DNA from: Mytilus trossulus
Lineage: Eukaryota > Mollusca > Bivalvia > Mytilida > Mytilidae
DNA: 64,000 nt
Reading direction: 5' to 3'
Assembly: GCF_036588685.1 (NCBI RefSeq)
Contig: NW_026963296.1
Span: forward strand, 3,224,001-3,288,000
How positions within the stretch are numbered: position 1 is the first letter of the stretch; each line of letters starts with the position of its first letter. The notes under the pieces were generated by a model, which was given only the letters and a program-made list of their open reading frames with translations, was not told the DNA's origin and did no database searches. The translations under genes were made by a program, and so were the position numbers. This document shows positions 11,601 through 20,600 of this stretch, piece after piece.

Positions 11601-14600
11601 TCCACACCCTCCTATGTCTGTATACCCTATCCACACCCTACTATGTCTGTATACCCTATCCACACCCTCCTATGTCTGTATACCCTATCCACAACCTCCT
11701 ATGTCTGTATACCCTATCCACACCCTCCTGTCTGTATACCCTATCCACGCCCTCCTGTCTGTATATCCTATCCACACCCTCCTATGTCTGTATACCCTAT
11801 CCATACCCTCCTATGTCTGTATACCTTATCCACACCCTCCTATGTCTGTATACCTTATCCACACCCTCCTATGTCTGTATACCCTATCCACACCCTCCTA
11901 TGTCTGTATACCCTATCCACACCCTCCTGTCTGTATACCCTATCCACCATCTCCTATTTCTGTATACTCCATCCACACTCTCCTATGTCTGTATACACTA
12001 TCCACACCCTCCTATATATGTATACCCTATCCACACCCTCCTGTCTGTATACCCTATCCACACCCTCATATGTCTGTATACCCTATCCACACCCTCCTAT
12101 GTCTGTATACCCTATCCACACCCTCCTATGTCTGTATACCCTATCCACACCCTCCTATGTCTCCTATCCACACCCTCCTATGTCTGTATACCCTATCCAC
12201 ACCCTCCTATGTCTGTATACCCTATCCACCCTCTCCTATATCTGTATACACTATCCACACTCTCCTATGTCTGTATACCCTATCCACACCCTCCTATATA
12301 TGTATACCCTATCCACACCCTCCTGTCTGTATACCCTATCCACACCCTGCTGTCTGTATACTCTATCCACACCCTCCTATTTCAGTATACTCCAGCCACA
12401 CCCTCCTGTCTGTATACCCTATCCACACCCTTCTATTTCTGTATACCCTATCCACACTCTCCTATATCTGTATACCCTATCCACACCCTCCTATGTATGT
12501 TTACACTATCCATTCCCTCCTATGTCTGTATACCCTATCCACACCTTCCTGTCTGTATACCCTATCCACACCCTCCTATATATGTATACCCTATCCACAC
12601 CCGCCTATGTATGTATACCCTATCCACACCCTCCTATATCTGTATACCCTATCCACACCCTCCTATATCTGTATACCCCATCCACACCCTCCTATATTAT
12701 ACCCTATCCACACCCTCCTGTCTGTATACCCTATCCACACCCTCCTATATATGTATACCCTATCCACACCCGCCTATGTATGTATACACTATCCACACCC
12801 TCCTATGTCTGTATACCCTATCCACACCTTCCTATGTCTGTATACCCTATCCACACCCTCCTGTCTGTATACCCTATCCACACCCTCCTATATCTGTATA
12901 CCCTATCCACACCCTCCTATATCTGTATACCCTATCCACACCCTCCTATATCTGTATACCCCATCCATACCCTCCTATATTATACCCTATCCACACCTTC
13001 CTATGTCTGTATACACTATCCACACCCTTCTATATCTGTATACACTATCCACACCCTCCTATATCTGTATATCCTATCCACACCCTCCTATGTATGTATA
13101 CACTATCCACACCCTCCTATGTCTGTATACCCTATCCACACCCTCCTGTCTGTATACCCTATCCACACCATCCTATGTCTGTATACCCTATCCACACCCT
13201 CCTATATCTGGGTACCCAATTCACACCCTTCTATATCTGTATACCCTATCTACACCCTCCTATGTCTGTATACCCCATCAGCACCCTCCTATATCTGTAT
13301 ACCCCATCCACACCTTCCTATATCTGTATACCCTATCCACCATCTACTATTTCTGTATACCCCATCCACATCCTCCTATATCTGTATACTCCATGCACAC
13401 TCTCCTATATATGTATACCCCATCCACACTGTCCTATATCTGTTCCCAATCCATACCCTCCTTATACATGAATACTGAATCCACACCCTCCTATATCTGT
13501 ATATTGTTATTTTACAGTATTTCATGCTTTTTAGTGTTTACATTGATATTGTATAAATAAGGAAATTAACAAATATGAAAACAGGAATTTGAAGAAATTT
13601 GCAGTTGTCATGAGTATCTATTTCAAATAATTGAACTAAATATTTTGAAACTGCCAATAATATGAAATAAATAGCCAATTTTTATTTCCCCTCTTTTGAA
13701 TCATATAAATATTGTCTAGTTAATTTCTTGATTCAAAAAATTATCTGTCAATTCCCACCTCAAGTCTTTGTTTGCATCTGTTTAAACATTAAAAACACGA
13801 TGAACGCATTGCTTAGAATATTTTGATACCAATTAATAATTTTGTTATAATTGTCAAGACAACAGATTTTATCGGACCACAGATGAATTATCACGTTGTG
13901 ATTGGTTAAACGCCGTCACGTGGTGACCCCCTATGAGACCGTATGGGGTTAGTAAGTTTCATATGGGGTTCGTGACGCGTTAATGGCGACGTCATCTATT
14001 AATGTTGTTGTGTTTCGTTGTTTATTCCAACAAAACGCCGCAGAAAAAGTCCAGCGTCCGATAAATTCGTTATACGGTTAACTACTGACCCCCTACGGAT
14101 CCATAGAGGGTGAATAAAATTCATAGGGGACTCGGCCTCCGGCCTCACCCCCTATGGATTTTACTAACCCTCTATGGATCCGTATGGGGTCAGTAGCGAA
14201 CCATATAACTTATAGTTGTTTGACAGTTTATTTAAACTGGTTTTAGTCCAATCTTATTGTTTATCCATACACATTTTTGAATAAAAATAAACATTTCTGG
14301 TACAACTAATCACCTAAAATGTGCAAGTGGTCTTATTAAAAGCATTAGATGTTGGGAGATTTTGGTAAAAAATATTATGTTCATGTGTTTTATAGTAAAA
14401 TTTAGCCATACCTTATATGATTTAACCAAGGGACTTGCACCTCCTTGTTCTACAAGACATCTTGTGATCTGTAGATATCCCCACTCCGCAGCATGATGTA
14501 AAGCTGTTTCTCCATTTTTCTATAATATAACCAAATAACATGTAAATATTATGGACAATACTTTGTTGTCAATATCAATAATATACAACATATCCTACAA

Positions 14601-17600
14601 CTGACATTAAAACTTGTCTGATAAACTGGACAATGTTGTGTAATAAATATAAACAAAATATATATAACATGAATCAGTGGTCAAAACTGAATACAATGAC
14701 CAGTCACACTTGTATTTATATTCTATATAAACTAACAATAAACATGTTTTGTTGTGAAATGTCAAAATTTCCATTAAACCTGATATCTGAAAAAAAAAAT
14801 TTTTTCAAGAAATGTGTAAAATAACTATATCAATGGATTCAGTAGAACAAAACAAGTAAAATGAGACCCCACTTTATATGATTATTACAAATATTTGTTC
14901 GTTAAAACTGTCTAATTAACAACAGGAATTAATGTAGATTCAGTATAATTGTTCATTTTAATAAAATATTTTTTTTAAGAAACATGAAAAGGAGTAATAT
15001 TTTCTTATTCAGAACAATAATATGAGTAAAAAGAGACCCCACTTTATATAATTATTACAAATATTTGTTCATTAAACCTGTCTAATTAACAACATGATTT
15101 AGTGTAGATTAATAGTAATGTGATCAGACTAAGTAGATAACATACTGATGTGATGTCGATCTTACATCCTGTATCAATGAGGAATCTACAGATCTCCAGC
15201 TGTCCTCCCCTGGCAGCCTTCATTAATGCTGTCGCTCCAGTAACCTGGAATAATACAACTGACATCAAAACTTGTCTGATAAACTGGACAATGTTGTGTA
15301 ATAAATATAAACAAAACATATATCACATGAATCAGTGGTCAAAACTGAATACAATGACCAGTCACACTTGTATTTATATTGCATATAAACAATAAATAAA
15401 CATGTTTTGTTGTGAAATGTCAAAACTTCCATTAAACCTGATATCTTAAAAAAAAATTTTTTTCAAGAAATGTGTAAAATAATTATATCAATGGATTCAG
15501 TAGAACAAAACAAGAAAAATGAGACCCCACTTTATATGATTCTTACAAATATTTTCATTAAAAATGTCTAATTAACAACAGGGTTTAGTGTAGATTCAGT
15601 ATAGTCATTCAATTTAATAAAAAAAAATTTTTTAAAGAAACACGAAAAAGAATTATATTTTCTAATTCAGAACAATAATGTGAGTAAAATGAGACCCAAC
15701 TTTATATAATTATTACAAATATTTGTTCATTAAACCTGTCTAATTAACAACATGATTTAGTGTAGATTAATAGTAATGTGATCAGACTAAGTAGATAACA
15801 TACATTTGTGATGTCGATCTTACATCCTCTATCAATGAGGAGACTACAGATCTCCAGGTGTCCTCTCCTGGCAGCCAACATTAATGCTGTCTCTCCATCC
15901 TCCTGGAATAATACAACTGACATCAAAACTTGTCTGATAAACTGGACAATGTTGTGTAATAAATATAAACAAAATATATATCACATGAATTAGTGGTCAA
16001 AACTGAATAAAATGACCAGTCACACTTGTATTTATATTGTATATAAACAATAAATAAACATGTTTTGTTGTGAAATGTCAAAACTTCCATTAAACCTGAT
16101 ATCTTAAAAAAAATATTTTTTTCAAGAAATGTGTAAAATAATTATATCAATGGATTCAGTAGAACAAAACAAGAAAAATGAGACCCCACTTTATATGATT
16201 CTTACAAATATTTGTTCATTAAACCTATCTAATTAACAACAGGGTTTAGTGTAGATTCAGTATAGTCATTCAATTTAATAAAAAAAATTTTTTTTAAAGA
16301 AACACGAAAAAGAATTATATTTTCTGATTCAGAACAATGATACGAGTAAAATGAGACCCAACTTTATATAATTATTACAAATATTTGTTCATTAAACCTG
16401 TCTAATTAACAACATGATTTAGTGTAGATTAATAGTAATGTGATCAGACTAAGTAGATAGCATACCCCTGTGATGTCGATCTTACATCCTGTATCAATGA
16501 GGAGTCGACAGACCTCCAGTCGTCCCCACTTGACAGCCCACATTAATGCTGTGTCTCCATCAACCTGGAATAATACAACTGACATCAAAACTTGTCTGAT
16601 AAACTGGACAATGTTGTGTAATAAATATAAACTAAATATATATCACATGAATCAGTGGTCAGAACTGAATACAATGACCAGTCGCACTTGTATTCATATT
16701 GTATATAAACACTAAATAAACATGTTTTGTTGTGAAATGTCAAAACTTCCATCAGAACTGTCATGTTAATTTTTTTTTTTTTTTTTTTAAGAAATGAATA
16801 AAATATTTACATCAATGGATTCATTACAATTCTCTGAGTAAAATGACATCTCACTTTATATAATTCTAACAAGTATTTGTTGATATAATGATTAAATCTG
16901 TCTGATTAATGTGATTCAGAATAATGATCAATTTTTTAAAAAGTAACTTTTTCAAAGAAATATAAAAAATAGTTACATTTCCTGATTTAGTGCGAGTAGG
17001 CAAACAAAATGAGACCCCACTTTATATAATTCTTACAAATATTTTTTGTCCATTAAACCTGTCTAAATAACAACATGATTTTGTATATATTAAGGAATGT
17101 GGTCAAAGTGAAGCAATAGAAGTAAAACCTTGGTGCATTTTTTTTCTCTCACTAAAACTGTTAAATTAAAAACAGATTTTGATTTAATATCAAATTCAGT
17201 ATAATGATATAAATATCAGTTTCCATACAGATATATTATTATATTATGTTCTGAAGTAACATGTAGTTGTGTGTTTTATACTTGTAATGTACAATCTGTT
17301 ATGTTCTGAAGTAACATGTAGTTGTGTGTTTTATACTGCTTATGAACAATCTGTTATGTTATGAAGTAACTTGTAGTTGTGTGTTTTATACTGCTGGTGT
17401 ACATTCTGTTTTGGAGTAACTTGAAGCTGTATGTTTATACTGCTTATGAAAAATTTGTTATGTTCTGAAGTAACTTCTTGTTGTGTGTTTTATACTGTAC
17501 TATTTTATGTTCTGAAGAAACTTGTAGTTGTGTGTTTTATACTACTGCTTTACAATCTGTTATGATCTGAAGTAACTTGCAGTTGTGTGTTCTATACTGC

Positions 17601-20600
17601 TGGTGTACAATCTGTTCTGTTATGAAGTAACTTGTGGTTGTGTGTTCTATACTGCTGATGTGCAATCTGTTATGTTCTTAAGTAATTTGTAGTTGTGTGA
17701 TTTATACTGCTGGTTTACAATCTGTTATGTTCTGAAGTAGTTTGTAGTTGTGTGTTCTAAACTACTCATGTACAATCTGTTATGTTCTTAAGTAATTTGT
17801 AGTTGTGTGTTTTATACTGCTGGTTTACAATCTGTTATGTTCTGAAGTAGTTTGTAGTTGTGTGTTCTATACTGATGGTGTACAATCTGTTATGTTCTGA
17901 AGTAACTTGTAGTTGTCTGTTTTATACTGCTTATGAACAATCTGTTATGTTATGAAGTAACTTGTAGTTGTGTTTTTTATACTGCTGGTGCACAATCTGT
18001 TATGTTTTGGAGTAACTTGAAGCTGTATGTTTATACTGCTTATGAAAAATTTGTTATGTTCTGATGTTACTTCTTGTTGTGTGTTTTATACTGCTTATGT
18101 ACAATTTTATGTTCTGAATAAACTTGTAGTTGTGTGTTTTATACTGCTGGTGTACAATCTGTTATGTTCTGAAGTAACTTGCAGTTGTGTGTTTTATACT
18201 GCTGGTTTACAATCTGTTATTTTCTGAAGTAACTTGCAGTTGTGTGTTTTATACTATTTATGTACAATCTGTTCTGTTCTAAAGTAAGTTTCAGTTGTGT
18301 GTTTTATCCTGCTGGTGTACAATTTGTTATGTTCTGAAGTAACTTGCAGTTGTGTGTTCTATACTGCTGGTGTACAATCTGTTATGTTCTGAAGTAATTT
18401 GTATAAAGTAAAATCACAAAAATACTGAACTTGTTTTCTGATGGTGTACAATTTGTTATGTTCAGAAGTAATTTGTATTTGTGTGTTCTATTCCACTCGT
18501 GTACACTCTGTTATGTTCTGAAGTAATTTGTAGTTGTGTGTTCTATACTGCTGGTGTAAAATCTGTTATGTTCTGAAGTAATTTGTAGTTTTGTGTTCTG
18601 TACTGATGGCATACAATCTGTTATGTTCTGAAGTAACTTATAGTTGTGTGTTTTTTACTGCTAATGTACAGTCTATAATGTTCTGAAGTAACTTAAAATT
18701 GTGTGTTTTATACTGCTTATGTGCAACCTGTTCTGTTCTAAAGTAACTTACAGTTGTATGTTTTTAACTACTTATGTTCAATCTGTTATGTTCTGTGTTA
18801 TGGTTATGTTCTAAAGTAACTTGTTGTCGTGTGTTTATGTACAATATTCAATATTTTGAAGTAACTTGTAGTTTTATACTGTTTTACTGTTGTTTATTTT
18901 TAAGTAACTTTTAGTTTTATACTGTTTTACAGTGCTATATTTTGAAGTAACTTGTAGAAATATTTTGTGTGTTTTATATTGAGTATGTACAATATCCTGT
19001 ATGTGAAGTTACTTGTAGTTTTACACTGTTTCACTGTAACTTTATTTTTAAGTAACTTGTAGTTTTACACTGTTTCACTGTGACTTTATTTTTAAGTAAC
19101 ATGTAGTTTTACACTGTTTTACTGTACACTATTTTCAAGTAACATGAAGTTTTGTGTCTTTTATTGTACATGTACCAGAAGACGATGTATCTTAAAATGA
19201 TTTTTCTATGAAGTATTAAATTAAGGTAGTTTTGAATGTGACTATTTTACTTACAAGTTGATAATCAATGTCTGCACCATTCTGTAGGCTTAATATTAAG
19301 GCTTCTATATCTCCCTTCCCAGCAGCTGTAGTAAGTTTCTGTAAGTATAACATAGAAATTACATTTAATCTTGATAATCAATGTCTGCCCCATTCTGTAG
19401 ACATAACTTTAAGGCTTCTATACCTCCAGTACCAGCAGCTGTAAGAAGTTTTCTGTAAGTAAAACATATATAGTACATTTAACCTTGATAATCAATGTCT
19501 GATATATTCTGTAGACATAATTTTAAGGCTTCTATGTCTCCATCACTAGCAGCTGAAATAAGTGTCTGTAAGTAAAACATGAATTTTAAATTTAATAAAT
19601 TGTATTACATAATTGCTGTTAAATTAGGTAATAACTATATATTCTTCTGTATAGCAATGACTTCATAAATCAGTAGTATCCTTCCTTCATAAAACATTCA
19701 GACAGAGAGGAAATCTTTAAATAGCATGAAATTGTTGGAATTTATGCATTTTATATTATTAAGATAAACCAAAATTGTTAACCTTTGAGAAATATTTTTT
19801 AAAAGGATGTTGGACTAGATTTTGCATATCCTTGATTTTTCTTTTTTGTAGTGTTTTTCGGAACTTTGACTTTTTAAGACATTGATTATTTTTTTCATTC
19901 ACTTAGTCCTTTATTGCCCCTAGGTACTTTTTCATCCTTTTGTTATATCAGATAGTAGATATCTCTCTTTACTTACTTAAAGAGAAAATTATATAAATGT
20001 ATGAATAAATGTAGATATGGGTTATAATAAAGTAATGAGACTGTAACCTTATTGTATGTACACTGAATAAACGTAGATATGGGTTATACTAAAGTAATGA
20101 GACTGTAACCTACAAAGAAAAAAAACCTTTATAATATAAAAAAGAAATGTCTTATTTAACTTACATGTACTAAATAAAGGCAAGGGGAGAGAACTTCTGT
20201 ATTGTTTATTTTTTATTTTGAAAAATTGTCCAATATTTTTACTAATACTTCTATAGACTTAAAGGTTGCATATTTGATATTGTAATCAAGGATTCTGAAG
20301 GTACTACATAAATAATACACTGTCTTCTCCTGGAAAGAATTTAACAGAGTATACAATCATACTTAAAAAAATATTCCATAAATTTCTTACTGAAAAAACT
20401 TCATAAGTAAATGTATTTTGAGACAGAATTTTCTTATAAATTGCCAAAATTGAAGATTTTGCTATGCATTTTTCAAAAATTTAATAAAAAGTATGGGTCA
20501 CCGTGCTATTTTTCAAGCTATGAGTCGTTGAAAATTGCCTAAATTTGGTTAGTTTGTTCATGAAAAAACACATAAAAAAAAATGTGAGATAGAATTTTGA

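Larger units (their letters stand above)
14590..17090 (-). repeat. ~660-bp exon+intron tandem duplication of the ankyrin gene
   Basis: Exons 5, 4 and 3 start at 15244, 15902 and 16564, spacings of 658 and 662 bp. The intron sequence around them repeats almost exactly, for example the run TTGTCTGATAAACTGGACAA after each acceptor and ATAGTAATGTGATCAGACTA before each donor. The same intron run also follows exon 6 at 14610, and a more diverged partial unit extends to about 17090. The high similarity suggests recent unequal exchange or gene conversion. Confidence 0.85.

Noticed and set aside
10385-13500. CRISPR-like array because of short regular units
   Set aside because: Units are contiguous with no unique spacers, and the genome is eukaryotic.
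11137-13560. Three overlapping frames of more than 660 codons as a Tyr/Pro-rich protein, possibly an adhesive protein
   Set aside because: They are the same 29-bp repeat read in three frames, in an intron and antisense to the ankyrin gene. The composition lacks the lysine-rich decapeptide pattern of mussel foot proteins, and there is no signal peptide or start context.
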